Positions 44,743 through 53,765 of a stretch of DNA of 64,000 nucleotides are shown here, piece after piece. The first letter of the stretch is position 1. Each line of letters begins with the position of its first letter. Source of the DNA: Bacillota bacterium. GTDB taxonomy: Bacteria; Bacillota; Clostridia; Christensenellales; UMGS416. The stretch covers positions 1-64,000 of the forward strand of contig JAEZSE010000045.1 in the NCBI GenBank assembly GCA_023421955.1, read 5' to 3'. The notes beneath the pieces are model-generated. The model did no database searches. It was not told the origin of the DNA and worked only from the letters and a program-made list of their open reading frames with translations. Position numbers and translations under genes: made by a program.

Positions 44743-45576
44743 ATGCCCTTTGAAGAACTGCGCGACCTTTCCGCGATCAGCATACTGAAGCTCAACGACA
44801 TGCTGCGCGACCTTTACCGCACCGTGCAGGGCGGCATCACCCGGGCATCTCTTTCCAGCGAGCTGTTGGAGGAGATCGACACCGTGGGCAGCGAGAAGCT
44901 GGAGGAAGGCGCGGTAACGGCGGACAAGATTGGGGATGAGGCGATTGCCGAATATCATGTGCAGGACGCGGCGATCACCAACGCCAAGATTGCCAACCTT
45001 TCAGCAGACAAGCTGACCGCCGGCACCATCAACGCCAATGATATCGATGTGATCAACCTGACCGCCGATCACATCACCGGCGGCACGCTGGACGCCAGGA
45101 TTGTAAGCGTGGCCAACCTTCGGGCTGACTCTATCACCGGCGGCACACTGGACGCCAAGAAGGTGGCGGTGGTGGATCTGGATGCAGGCTGCATCACCAC
45201 GGGCGAGTTGGATGCTGCCAATGTGAGGATCAAAAGCCTCAACGCCGGGGAAATCACCGTGGGCAAGATCATCGGCGAGCAAATCGAGTATCGCACGATT
45301 ACCAGCTCGCACATTGATTCGATCACCGCCGATCTCATCAAGGGCGGCAATCTGACGCTGGGCGGCACAGTCAACGGCAACACATACGACGGTGAGATTG
45401 AATTGCAATTGGAAAACACAAACCGGTATGGCTCGCTGAACCGCCAGGGCTTGGCGTTTTATGGCAAGGATGGTCTGGAGGTGCTCACCGTAAAAAACTC
45501 CGGCCTCACCTTAGGCGATTCGCAAATTGGTGTGTATTCCACCAACGGCGGCGCCGGACTTGCTATTTTCGCGTAG
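44743..45576 (+). CDS. Tail fibre-like protein with a repetitive stalk
   Basis: The 277-residue protein has a helical N-terminus (ISILKLNDMLRDLYRTVQG) and then a run of about fifteen-residue beta-stalk units: LTADHITGGTLDARIVSV, LRADSITGGTLDAKKVAV, LDAGCITTGELDAANVRI, LNAGEITVGKI. The last 80 residues (GNLTLGGTVNGNTYDG...) are a beta tip ending in GGAGLAIFA. This architecture is characteristic of tail fibres and tailspike shafts. It lies two bases after the nozzle gene. Confidence 0.75.
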   Translation: MPFEELRDLSAISILKLNDMLRDLYRTVQGGITRASLSSELLEEIDTVGSEKLEEGAVTADKIGDEAIAEYHVQDAAITNAKIANLSADKLTAGTINANDIDVINLTADHITGGTLDARIVSVANLRADSITGGTLDAKKVAVVDLDAGCITTGELDAANVRIKSLNAGEITVGKIIGEQIEYRTITSSHIDSITADLIKGGNLTLGGTVNGNTYDGEIELQLENTNRYGSLNRQGLAFYGKDGLEVLTVKNSGLTLGDSQIGVYSTNGGAGLAIFA

Positions 45577-45585
45577 GAGGGCAGC

Positions 45586-47712
45586 ATGTCTGTCGTGAAT
45601 ATCAAAACGAATTACAACCGCTACAACCGAAATGAAGGCAGTTGGTGGACGCCGTATGGCGGCCAGGAGCTGTTTGCGGGCAACCTTTCCGACGGCTCCT
45701 ATGATTATGCCACAGTGCTGGGCTTTGATATTTCGGCCTATGCCAGCTACACAATCAACGGCATCACGCTGTATCTTTACCGATATGATGACGGGCAGGC
45801 AGCCTCCAAGACCTGGAGCTATCAGGTGGGCAGCGCCATTTCCGGCGGGTCTGTGACAGCGGTGGCCGGAACTTCCGGCAGTTTCACCTTTTCCACCAAG
45901 AACGCCTGGAAGTCGGTGGCTCTTTCTGCCGCCGCCATCGCGGCGCTGAAGGCAGGCAACCCCTACATCCTGCTGATCGGCGCAAACGGGCAGTATGCGG
46001 GTATCCGGCCTTTGGAATACAGTGCCGGCACTTATGCCGCCTATCTCAGGGTGGACTACACCTCTTATCCCACGCCTACTGCGCCCAAGATCACTGCCAT
46101 AAGCACGGTGACCGCTGATACTGCTGCGTTTGACTGGAGCGACAGCGCCGATGGCAGTGGCTTTTTCTCCCCCTCACAGTTGGATTATGAGGTTGAGGTG
46201 TCCAAAGACGGCGGCGCAAGCTGGCTTGTGCCGACCCCGCAGCCTGCTGTGGGGAGCTCGCTGCTTTCGGTGAACTTGCGTGGCCTGTTTGGCCTGCAGC
46301 CCAAGCAGTATTGGCTGAACTCCCAATGCAAGGTGCGTGTACGCGCGGTTACGCCGCTGTGGCCTGACAGCAACGGGCAGCAATACCGTTCAGCCTGGAC
46401 TACCGCATCATTTACGGTGGACTACAGGATTGCGCCATCTGCCCCGACGTCATTGATACCGATGAAGAATGACGCCTATGAAGGCGAAACCGTGGTGTTT
46501 ACCGTGGGCCAGCCGGTTCAAGGCAACACGCACAGCCAATCGGGCAGTGTGATGATGCTGATTTATCAGCTCCAGCTGGAGGATGGCACCGCCCTTGCCA
46601 CTGCCACCGCCACCGTCTCCACCGATGTGCCAGCACCGACAGTGGACATCTCCTATCCCATCGGTAACCTGACCACGGGCCTGACTAACCGGGCGATGAA
46701 GCTCCGCGTGCGAGCCGTGGATGAGGGCGGGCAGGCCGGCCCCTGGCTTGGTGGTGTGGACTTTACTGTCAAGCGCTTTCAGAAACCTTCTGTTTCGATC
46801 ACATCCATCGACCGATATGAGAGCATCGCCAGCGTGCACATCCTCATCACCGACACCGGTTACGGCGGCACACCGGGGATGGCACAGATCAGCAAGGTGC
46901 AGTTCAAACTGGGAAGCGGCGCATATGCGGACGCTGTGCTGGAGCCGCTCACGCTGCTGGACACCTCGTTTACGGTGGAGTGGTTAACCCCCGGTGATCA
47001 ATACTCCATTGCGGTGAAGGCAATTAACAACCACCCGCCGGAGCTGGAATCTTTTGTGGATTTGGAAAGCGCGGAGGCGCACGCGGTGATCCCCGAGCAC
47101 CTGCCCACACTGCTTGTGATGCGCCGCAGCGCTTCAGCACCGGCGGCCAGCAGGGTTGTTTATGCGCAAGCGATCGTGGTGGGGGAGGACCCGGATCAGG
47201 CTCTGAACGAAGGATGCCTGCATGTGCTGCACGACATCGATGCCGGCGGGGTGATCCGGCAGGGCGGCAGAACGGTGCTGGACACGGGGGACAAGAGCGG
47301 CCTGGACAGCAAAGTCATCTCCGGCACGCCCGGCAGCTCTGGTAGGCTCGGCATGTGGAACGGAGACGGCGACCTGGTGGACAGCGGGATATCTGCTGCC
47401 AACGGGAGCTGGAACGTTGCCGACACAGTGACCTGGACCAACAACTGGGCCGATTACGGCGGCAGCTACCTGTTTGGCTATACCAAGGACAACAACGGCG
47501 TGATCCGCCTGAGGGGCTTGATCAAGTCCGGCACGATTGGCTCAGCGGCATTCACACTGCCTTCCGGTTACAGGCCATCCTCTGGCGGATATTACCCTTG
47601 TACCGCCTACGGCTATGGTGAGGCGGTGGTGCGCATTTTGAGCAACGGCGAGGTGATGCCGGTGGCCGGCAGCCCCACATGGATCTCTCTGAGCGGCATC
47701 TCGTTCCGCTAA
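45586..47712 (+). CDS. Tail appendage protein with Ig/FnIII-like domains
   Basis: The 708-residue protein starts at ATG 45586 after GGAGGGCAGC. The first 160 residues form a jelly-roll-like domain (TINGITLYLYRYDDGQAASKTWSYQV). Then come beta-sandwich units marked by APKITAISTVTADTAAFDWSD, APTSLIPMKNDAYEGETVVFTV and PSVSITSIDRYESIASVHILI, of FnIII type. The C-terminal domain (WTNNWADYGGSYLFGYTKDNNGVIRLRGLIKSGT) resembles phage fibre tips. It should take part in host recognition. Confidence 0.75.
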   Translation: MSVVNIKTNYNRYNRNEGSWWTPYGGQELFAGNLSDGSYDYATVLGFDISAYASYTINGITLYLYRYDDGQAASKTWSYQVGSAISGGSVTAVAGTSGSFTFSTKNAWKSVALSAAAIAALKAGNPYILLIGANGQYAGIRPLEYSAGTYAAYLRVDYTSYPTPTAPKITAISTVTADTAAFDWSDSADGSGFFSPSQLDYEVEVSKDGGASWLVPTPQPAVGSSLLSVNLRGLFGLQPKQYWLNSQCKVRVRAVTPLWPDSNGQQYRSAWTTASFTVDYRIAPSAPTSLIPMKNDAYEGETVVFTVGQPVQGNTHSQSGSVMMLIYQLQLEDGTALATATATVSTDVPAPTVDISYPIGNLTTGLTNRAMKLRVRAVDEGGQAGPWLGGVDFTVKRFQKPSVSITSIDRYESIASVHILITDTGYGGTPGMAQISKVQFKLGSGAYADAVLEPLTLLDTSFTVEWLTPGDQYSIAVKAINNHPPELESFVDLESAEAHAVIPEHLPTLLVMRRSASAPAASRVVYAQAIVVGEDPDQALNEGCLHVLHDIDAGGVIRQGGRTVLDTGDKSGLDSKVISGTPGSSGRLGMWNGDGDLVDSGISAANGSWNVADTVTWTNNWADYGGSYLFGYTKDNNGVIRLRGLIKSGTIGSAAFTLPSGYRPSSGGYYPCTAYGYGEAVVRILSNGEVMPVAGSPTWISLSGISFR

Positions 47713-47782
47713 ATACTGGTTATATGAAGTTTCACACGTAATAACACTTGTTTATCCATTCATCTCTTTGGAGGAACCACAC

Positions 47783-48094
47783 ATGTCTGCAATGGAAATG
47801 GCGCTGCAAATCGCCGGTGTGCTCGGTGCGCCGGCCATCCTCTCCGGCGCTGTGATTGCCTGGCTTTCCCGCCGGATGCGGCGGATTGACCATCGGGAAG
47901 ACTGCCGGAGCAGTGAAACCGTGATGGTGCTGAAGGGCCTGCTGACGATCGGCGGGCTGGCCGGTGCCACGGCACAGGCTTTGAAAGACGGCCAGGCCAA
48001 TGGCGCTGTGACCCAGGCGCTGGAGGACTACGGGCAATACAGCGAAAGCCTCTCCGCCTATCTGGTGGAACGGGCCGCAGACCGGGGCAACTGA
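47783..48094 (+). CDS. Small membrane protein, holin-like candidate
   Basis: The 103-residue protein starts at ATG 47783 behind GGAGG. One N-terminal transmembrane segment (ALQIAGVLGAPAILSGAVIAWL) is followed by an RRMRRID charged turn and a weaker hydrophobic stretch (LLTIGGLAGATAQAL). It precedes a second small membrane protein and an amidase, so it belongs to the lysis block as holin, antiholin or hemolysin-XhlA-like partner. Assignment rests on topology and position. Confidence 0.55.
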   Translation: MSAMEMALQIAGVLGAPAILSGAVIAWLSRRMRRIDHREDCRSSETVMVLKGLLTIGGLAGATAQALKDGQANGAVTQALEDYGQYSESLSAYLVERAADRGN

Positions 48095-48127
48095 CGGGCA
48101 GAAGCCCGCAAGGAAAGGAGACAAACC

Positions 48128-48331
48128 ATGAAAATCTCGCAGAACCGCTTTCTCTCCAAGGCCGCGTGGACGGCGGCCCTCGCGCTCATCCTGCTGGTGG
48201 GCGACACCTTCAAGCTGTGGGACGCGATCGGCATCACCGGTGACGCGGCCCAGGCCATCCTGAACGGCGGGCTTGCGCTGGTGGCGGCGTTCGGCATCTT
48301 CAACGACCCAACCAACCAGTCCGGCTTCTGA
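48128..48331 (+). CDS. Phage holin (phi LC3/phi29-like)
   Basis: The 67-residue protein has two hydrophobic segments (AALALILLVGDTFKLW and AILNGGLALVAAFGIF) and ends FNDPTNQSGF; the GIxNDPT ending is typical of this holin family in Gram-positive phages. It lies 10 bases before the amidase gene and would release it through the membrane. Confidence 0.8.
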   Translation: MKISQNRFLSKAAWTAALALILLVGDTFKLWDAIGITGDAAQAILNGGLALVAAFGIFNDPTNQSGF

Positions 48332-48341
48332 GGAGGGCAAC

Positions 48342-49109
48342 ATGGCGAAATTGATTGTGCTTGACCCGGGCCACTTCAAGAACCACAACCGCGGTGCCAC
48401 CGCCGGTTACTTCGAGGGCAACTGGATGCTGGTCTATGCCCGCTATCTGGAGGCGGAGCTCAAGGCGCTGGGCTTTGACGTGCTGTTGACCCGTTATGAC
48501 GGCAAGGACCTGAGCTTGACCGACCGCGGCAGGCTGGCGGTGCGCAAGAAGGCGGAGCTCTTCTATTCCTTGCACTCCAACGCCTGCTCGGTGCCCAGGG
48601 TGCGCAGGGTGACGGTGTTTTACAGTGTGGACCGGCCCGACGACCTGGCCTTCGCCCGCGAAATCGCCAACACCGTGGCTCGCGTCATGGGCAGCCCCTA
48701 TGGCGTTGCGACCACCCGCGCCAGCACCGTGCACCACAGCAAGCCGGACCCCTCCACCAAGGAGGATTACTACACTGTGATCGACACGGCCAGCGACGGT
48801 GGCGTGGCTCATGTGCTGCTGACCGAGCATGACTTCCACACCAACCCCGATGTGTGCCGTTGGCTCGTGCAGCGGCTCAACCTCCAGAAAATGGCCAAGG
48901 CTGAGGCCCAGGTGATTCGCAAATACCTGGCCGGTGTTGGCGGACAAACGCCGGACAAGCCGGCGGGCACCTATCACACCGTGGTGCGCGGCGACACACT
49001 TTCCGCCATCGGCCGCAAATACGGTGTGCCGTGGCGCGACATCGCCAGCAAGAACGGCGTCACGGCGCCCTGGATCATCCGCTCCGGCGATGTGCTGCTG
49101 ATCCAATAG
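48342..49109 (+). CDS. N-acetylmuramoyl-L-alanine amidase (Amidase_3) with LysM
   Basis: The 255-residue protein has an Amidase_3 zinc domain: LDPGHFKNHN (first zinc histidine), WMLVYARYLEAELKALGF with a following LTRYDGKDLSL, and FYSLHSNA (third ligand). The last 50 residues are a LysM module (YHTVVRGDTLSAIGRKYGVPWRDIASKNGV). It cleaves the amide bond between muramic acid and the stem peptide. It can act as the phage endolysin or as an entry enzyme for particle-delivered cargo. ATG follows GAGGAGGGCAAC. Confidence 0.92.
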   Translation: MAKLIVLDPGHFKNHNRGATAGYFEGNWMLVYARYLEAELKALGFDVLLTRYDGKDLSLTDRGRLAVRKKAELFYSLHSNACSVPRVRRVTVFYSVDRPDDLAFAREIANTVARVMGSPYGVATTRASTVHHSKPDPSTKEDYYTVIDTASDGGVAHVLLTEHDFHTNPDVCRWLVQRLNLQKMAKAEAQVIRKYLAGVGGQTPDKPAGTYHTVVRGDTLSAIGRKYGVPWRDIASKNGVTAPWIIRSGDVLLIQ

Positions 49110-49168
49110 CCCGAGGGAGGGGCAGCACGCCCCTCCCTTCCCCATATTTCCTGAACAGGAGGATCCCG

Positions 49169-52100
49169 ATGGCCAGTGATTTTCTAGATAAGCTGAGTAA
49201 TCCCGAGTCGATCCATTCGTCGGAGTGGGATGATATCAAGGATCAATTCAATCGCTACAAGAACAGACAGTTTGCGAAGCTGAGCGGCATGGAGCGGCAG
49301 GCGAAGGAGAACTACACCACCTTCCGTACGCAGGCTCGCGACCAGCTCACGCAGGCCGTGCGGCAATTGAAGTCCGCCACGGAGACCGATGCGCTGCGCC
49401 GGGGCTTGACCCGTTCGTCCATCCACGGCTCCATCGTGGGCGGCGAAACGGCCCGCATGGAAAAGGAGATCGGCAAGCAGACTGACGCCGCCAAGTCCGC
49501 CATGGACAAGACCATCGCGCAGGTGCGGGCCAGCCGGGCGGGTTTGGCGCAGTCAAGTCAGGCGGTAAAGAATATTGATGACGCATTTCAAAAGACCGAA
49601 AGAGTGAGTGCCTATCAAGTCAATGCCATGAGCGCTGATTATACTCCTTCGATCAATTATCTTACGGCAACGGGAGTTCCCGGAGCGGTGGTTGACAGCG
49701 TGAAGGATGCCCAGAAGGCAGCCGACGAGGTGAAAAGTACATACGATTACAAAAGGGTTAAGGGAGCTGACGAAGTCAAGAAGAAAATGCTTGCCGCCTA
49801 TGGCTTAACGGAGGGCGAGTATGACCCCACCAGCACCAAGGACACTTTGGGCAACCGGCTTTATTGGGCGGCACTGGATACAACCAACAGCCTGATTGGT
49901 TCGCTAAAGACCGATTTTGATGTGAAGCTGCAGGCTGCCGATGCAGAGGCAAAGAAGGCGGCTGAACTCAATGGTGCGAGTCCAACCGTAACAGCCCCAT
50001 CCACCACGACGCGGCCTGATTTTAATGCAGACGAAGCACTGAAGAAAAGAGGCCTCTTGGCGGATGATCCCAAGAACGGTATTGATATTGGGAAAATGAA
50101 TACCTTTTTTGCCGATGATGCGAAGCGAATGGCTGAGCTGAACGGCACCAAAGGCAAGAATGCGCAGTATGTCCAGGCCAGCGAGCAGCAATGGAACGCC
50201 AGCGGTTATCATTATGATGAAAAAGACAAAGACGATGTGGAGCGGCGTGCGAGGGGGCTGCCGCCGAAGACGTTTTTGAGAGAGTATTCGAACTCGGAAG
50301 AAGATCAAAAACGTAGAAAGGAAGGCAAGCTGCCCGTTAATCTCGAGCTGAAGCAACAACAGCAGAACTTTTTAGTTGAGTACAACTACCTGCTCAGCAA
50401 TCCGAATACCACTGAAGATGACCTCAAGCAATTTGAGAAGGATTACAGTACTCTGATTCAACAGTCCCAGAATACGAAAGATTACCTCCAAAAGCTCGCG
50501 TCGCAAAGTGGCGGCAGTGAGGATTTCTTCAATGGCTTATTGTCTCAATTGAGTGCCGGTGTCACCTCAAATTATGATGGGCTGGTTGCCTATCTTGATG
50601 CGCGTAATACGGCTCCTGTGAATGGTGGAGGGTTGCCTGCATCATTTGATGTCCCTTGGGGGCAAACGCAAACAGATAATTCCAATATTCCAATTGTGAT
50701 TCACCACGATGGCCCTCAGCCCACGTCGACACAAGACCATGGGCAAATGGTCTTGGGTTTATTGCGAGGCGGAGCATTACTGCCAGGGATGTCTGCTCAA
50801 GCAGAGACCCAACCTGATAAATCATCAGCAAACACGGGTTCATCTAGCCCCTTTCAAATCTCTGTGCCAATGCAGACCGATGACATATGGAAAAATGAAG
50901 AACAGAACCAGATTGATTATTCGCAAGGCCCATATAGATTTTATGACCGCCCAACATCTAGCCAAGAGAGCAAGACAGATGTGTTGATTAATGATTTACA
51001 CCTTGATCCTTCCTTGCTGTCAGATCAGCAAATCTCTTATCTGGATAGCGTAGCACAGGGTCAGACATATATCAAAGAAGATATGCCGGAGAAAATGAGA
51101 AGAGAATCAGTTCTCTTCGGGTTGCAGCTACTAGAGCCCCCGGTGGCTCCTCTATATAAACCTTTCACCAATGAGGACTATGTTCAAGCCTTTGAAAACA
51201 GAACCATGGATGAGTTCTTTAAAGAGTACCCTGGCATTGAGGCTTCCATGAAGAACGGATCTTTCCTCTTTACTGAGCCATTCACGCAGGAGCAGAAGAT
51301 GCGATTGGCTATGGCAGAGGTTGGTCAAAATGGATGGAATCAGATGAGTCAGGCTGAGAAAAATGTGGTTGGATTGCTGACTGGCTTTCTTGATACAGTT
51401 TCATTTGGCGCTCTTCAAAATTCACCAGATAAAGAAGGATCGTTATACTTTTCGGCTCTCAGCGATGCCACGAGAAGGGATGCGACGGATGCACGTGCCG
51501 TTGGAAGAAGCCTGGGCGGCGGGCAGCTTTGGGATGCGCTGGAAACACCAAGCGTGCTGACAAAGCAATTTATCCAAATGGCAATTGACTCTCAAAATCC
51601 ATACCTGTTTATCAACCCGGATCACACGGTGAAATACACCATGCTGGGTTGGGAGAATGTGCCTGAATATGCCGATATGCTGACGCAAGCATATGGCGAT
51701 CAAGCGTGGATCAACACCTATCGGCCATTCATCAACCTCGCTGGCGATGTTATTCTTGACCCGCTCAACTTTGTGCCATTGGGAGTCGCCGCTGTATCAA
51801 AGGTGAACAAGATTGTCAGGATCTTCAAGAACGCAAAGAAGATCATGAAAGTTGGCAAGGAGGCAAAACAATTACGCCAACTTGAAAAGCTTTACACATC
51901 CTTTAAATCAGCGGAGCGCATGGAATCTGCCAACGCGATGAGCGCAGGAATCCGCAATCTTGATGACTTGCGTGTTGTTGGCAAGCAGAAGCTTGGTCGT
52001 TTGGCGGATAAGGCGGATGACCTCCTGGGCCGCTACCGGGAGTATAAACGAGTGTGGCAGCAAGCCAAAGCCGACGATGAGGCTGCCCTTGCCATGCGCA

Positions 52101-53188
52101 TGGGCAAGCATATGGATGATGGAGAATTCTTCAGCCAGACAACGAATGCAGAAAGGCAACGGGGATTCAACAGCAACACAGGTCAGTCTGGGCGGCGCCT
52201 AAACGTGTTTGCAGATGATCCGGAATTCTTCGGCCAAACTCTTGACTCCGCGCGGTATAATAGAGTTACACCTCAAAAGGGTGTAATCGCCATTAAGAAA
52301 ACGTTTGACGTCGGCCTGCACACACAAGTAATCAAAGGCATCCGCTCAGAATCCCTCACCGGCACCCTCGCCACCGCCGGCCACACCCTGAACCAAGGTG
52401 ACGCCATTATCCTCCAGGTCTCCAGAGACAAAGCCATTGGCGCAGCCCCTTACTCCGCAGCCGTCCTTGCCGAAGCTGCGCAGCTTACCGATGGAGCAAA
52501 GCTCAAGGTTTTCCGGGCGGAGAGCGTGCGTCTGGACGGCAAAGGCCCGATCTATCGGAACGTGACCAGAGAGTATGCGCCGCAGATTGCCAAGGCGGAA
52601 GGGAAGAATTTCGCGGCGGCGGCAGGAAAAGAGGGGGTAGGGGGAGAAGTTACTAAACGAGTAATCATAGGTGAGACTGGTGTGCTTTCTGGCTACAATA
52701 GAACTATTAGTGAAACCAATATTCAAAGCTATTTATATGGAAGTAAGAGTTTTGATGATGTTCTTGATGACTATTCGTTGATCTATAGTGAAGGTGTTAA
52801 TGGTAATCAAAAATGGCAGTGGGATGAAGATATCTTAGGTGGGGATGCACTCACAAAAACACAAAAGAGAAAAATTAAAGAGAACGCGGTTAAGAACGGG
52901 TATATTCTAGAGGTAAAGATAGTCAAAGTTGATGGTCGAACATATGCCGATTTTTTGGGGGCTGGAGTAGTGAAAAACTCATTTGAATTGCCTGATAATA
53001 TGTGGCACCATTCAGATGATGTGCAGTTCAGGTGGTTGGATGAGCAGATAGGAGGGCATTTATCAGACTATACATGGCACCATTCAGAAGCACCAGGAGT
53101 TATGCAATTAGTTCCATATGGAATTCATAATATTACGTTCCATAATGGCGCAAGAACAACGGGAATGTGGGCAGATGCACCAAGATAG
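49169..53188 (+). CDS. Polymorphic toxin: ejection-type virion protein with WHH nuclease tip
   Basis: The 1339-residue protein starts at ATG 49169 (AGGAGG upstream). Residues 1-200 are helical and coiled-coil rich (DDIKDQFNRYKNRQFAKLSG, RQLKSATETDALRRGLTRSS). The centre (200-1000) has acidic low-complexity parts and a hydrophobic stretch near 860 (FINLAGDVILDPLNFVPLG), as in large internal virion proteins. Residues about 1051-1138 are pre-toxin module A, 1139-1160 the junction AKAEGKNFAAAAGKEGVGGE, and 1161-1339 an AT-rich toxin ending in YTWHHSEAPGVMQLVPYGIH, the WHH form of the HNH nuclease. It has no signal peptide. Delivery by the phage particle is inference. Confidence 0.8.
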   Translation: MASDFLDKLSNPESIHSSEWDDIKDQFNRYKNRQFAKLSGMERQAKENYTTFRTQARDQLTQAVRQLKSATETDALRRGLTRSSIHGSIVGGETARMEKEIGKQTDAAKSAMDKTIAQVRASRAGLAQSSQAVKNIDDAFQKTERVSAYQVNAMSADYTPSINYLTATGVPGAVVDSVKDAQKAADEVKSTYDYKRVKGADEVKKKMLAAYGLTEGEYDPTSTKDTLGNRLYWAALDTTNSLIGSLKTDFDVKLQAADAEAKKAAELNGASPTVTAPSTTTRPDFNADEALKKRGLLADDPKNGIDIGKMNTFFADDAKRMAELNGTKGKNAQYVQASEQQWNASGYHYDEKDKDDVERRARGLPPKTFLREYSNSEEDQKRRKEGKLPVNLELKQQQQNFLVEYNYLLSNPNTTEDDLKQFEKDYSTLIQQSQNTKDYLQKLASQSGGSEDFFNGLLSQLSAGVTSNYDGLVAYLDARNTAPVNGGGLPASFDVPWGQTQTDNSNIPIVIHHDGPQPTSTQDHGQMVLGLLRGGALLPGMSAQAETQPDKSSANTGSSSPFQISVPMQTDDIWKNEEQNQIDYSQGPYRFYDRPTSSQESKTDVLINDLHLDPSLLSDQQISYLDSVAQGQTYIKEDMPEKMRRESVLFGLQLLEPPVAPLYKPFTNEDYVQAFENRTMDEFFKEYPGIEASMKNGSFLFTEPFTQEQKMRLAMAEVGQNGWNQMSQAEKNVVGLLTGFLDTVSFGALQNSPDKEGSLYFSALSDATRRDATDARAVGRSLGGGQLWDALETPSVLTKQFIQMAIDSQNPYLFINPDHTVKYTMLGWENVPEYADMLTQAYGDQAWINTYRPFINLAGDVILDPLNFVPLGVAAVSKVNKIVRIFKNAKKIMKVGKEAKQLRQLEKLYTSFKSAERMESANAMSAGIRNLDDLRVVGKQKLGRLADKADDLLGRYREYKRVWQQAKADDEAALAMRMGKHMDDGEFFSQTTNAERQRGFNSNTGQSGRRLNVFADDPEFFGQTLDSARYNRVTPQKGVIAIKKTFDVGLHTQVIKGIRSESLTGTLATAGHTLNQGDAIILQVSRDKAIGAAPYSAAVLAEAAQLTDGAKLKVFRAESVRLDGKGPIYRNVTREYAPQIAKAEGKNFAAAAGKEGVGGEVTKRVIIGETGVLSGYNRTISETNIQSYLYGSKSFDDVLDDYSLIYSEGVNGNQKWQWDEDILGGDALTKTQKRKIKENAVKNGYILEVKIVKVDGRTYADFLGAGVVKNSFELPDNMWHHSDDVQFRWLDEQIGGHLSDYTWHHSEAPGVMQLVPYGIHNITFHNGARTTGMWADAPR
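52321..52582 (+). repeat. Pre-toxin module A, expressed copy
   Basis: Encodes QVIKGIRSESLTGTLATAGH through RNVTREYAP. Close DNA copies are at 54978-55241, 59263-59523 and 62147-62359 (5'-truncated). Confidence 0.85.
52583..52648 (+). repeat. Toxin junction sequence, copy 1
   Basis: Encodes QIAKAEGKNFAAAAGKEGVGGE. It is nearly identical in DNA at 54039-54104, 55242-55307, 57796-57861, 59524-59589, 61013-61078 and 62360-62418. Everything after it is AT-rich and differs in each cassette. Confidence 0.9.
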
Positions 53189-53198
53189 GAGGCTATTC

Positions 53199-53669
53199 AT
53201 GAATTGTATAGAAGAATCAGTTATTTTTCCCTTGCCGACAGATCAATATATTGCAAAGAAGGAAAACGCTTGGCGGGTTAAGCTACCAGATTCATACATA
53301 TTCCATGTAAAGAAATGTGGAGGCGGTATACCCAAGGCAAAACACTTTGTTTGTAATAAGCGTGAATATGTAATTGATAGATTTCTTTGCATATTATCAG
53401 AATACAGAACGCATCCGCTCGGAAATTATGATATTGGCGTTACTTTAACACAAATTGAAGATAGGTTATCAAATAGTCCTGATCTAGTTGGCACAGAACT
53501 ATTACCAATTGCTGTGCTTTTTGCAGGTGATTTTGTATGCCTTGACTATAGAGATGGAAAAGAAGATCCATGTGTATGTGTTTGGAATCACGAAGAATCA
53601 GGTATTGATAATCCGGTTACATATTATGTAACCTCCTCGTATGATGAATTTCTTCAGATGTTGTATTAG
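53199..53669 (+). CDS. SUKH (SMI1/KNR4)-family immunity protein
   Basis: From ATG 53199 (TAGGAGG at 53186) the protein is 156 residues. KLPDSYIFHVKKCGGGIP near residue 25 and LLPIAVLFAGDFVCLDYR...PCVCVWNHE near the C-terminus are the SUKH signatures, ending in a helix YDEFLQMLY. SUKH proteins are the usual immunity partners of WHH/HNH nuclease toxins, and the gene starts 10 bases after the toxin stop. It protects the producing cell by binding the nuclease; this is known for the family and inferred here. Confidence 0.85.
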   Translation: MNCIEESVIFPLPTDQYIAKKENAWRVKLPDSYIFHVKKCGGGIPKAKHFVCNKREYVIDRFLCILSEYRTHPLGNYDIGVTLTQIEDRLSNSPDLVGTELLPIAVLFAGDFVCLDYRDGKEDPCVCVWNHEESGIDNPVTYYVTSSYDEFLQMLY

Positions 53670-53700
53670 TTAGTACTGATAAGCAGAACGCTTGTAAATG

Positions 53701-53735
53701 GTGCTGTGATCGAAAGATCGCGGCACTATTTGTTT
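53701..53735 (+). terminator. Terminator after toxin-immunity pair 1
   Basis: GTGCTGTGATC GAAA GATCGCGGCAC, then TATTTGTTTTG. The GAAA tetraloop makes it stable. Confidence 0.8.
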
Positions 53736-53765
53736 TGTCTTTAGCTATAGGAGTGTTCGCAATAC

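Noticed and set aside
41885..44743. 952-codon minus-strand frame opposite the nozzle gene
   Set aside because: His/Arg-rich antisense artefact; the plus-strand protein has repeats and nozzle motifs.
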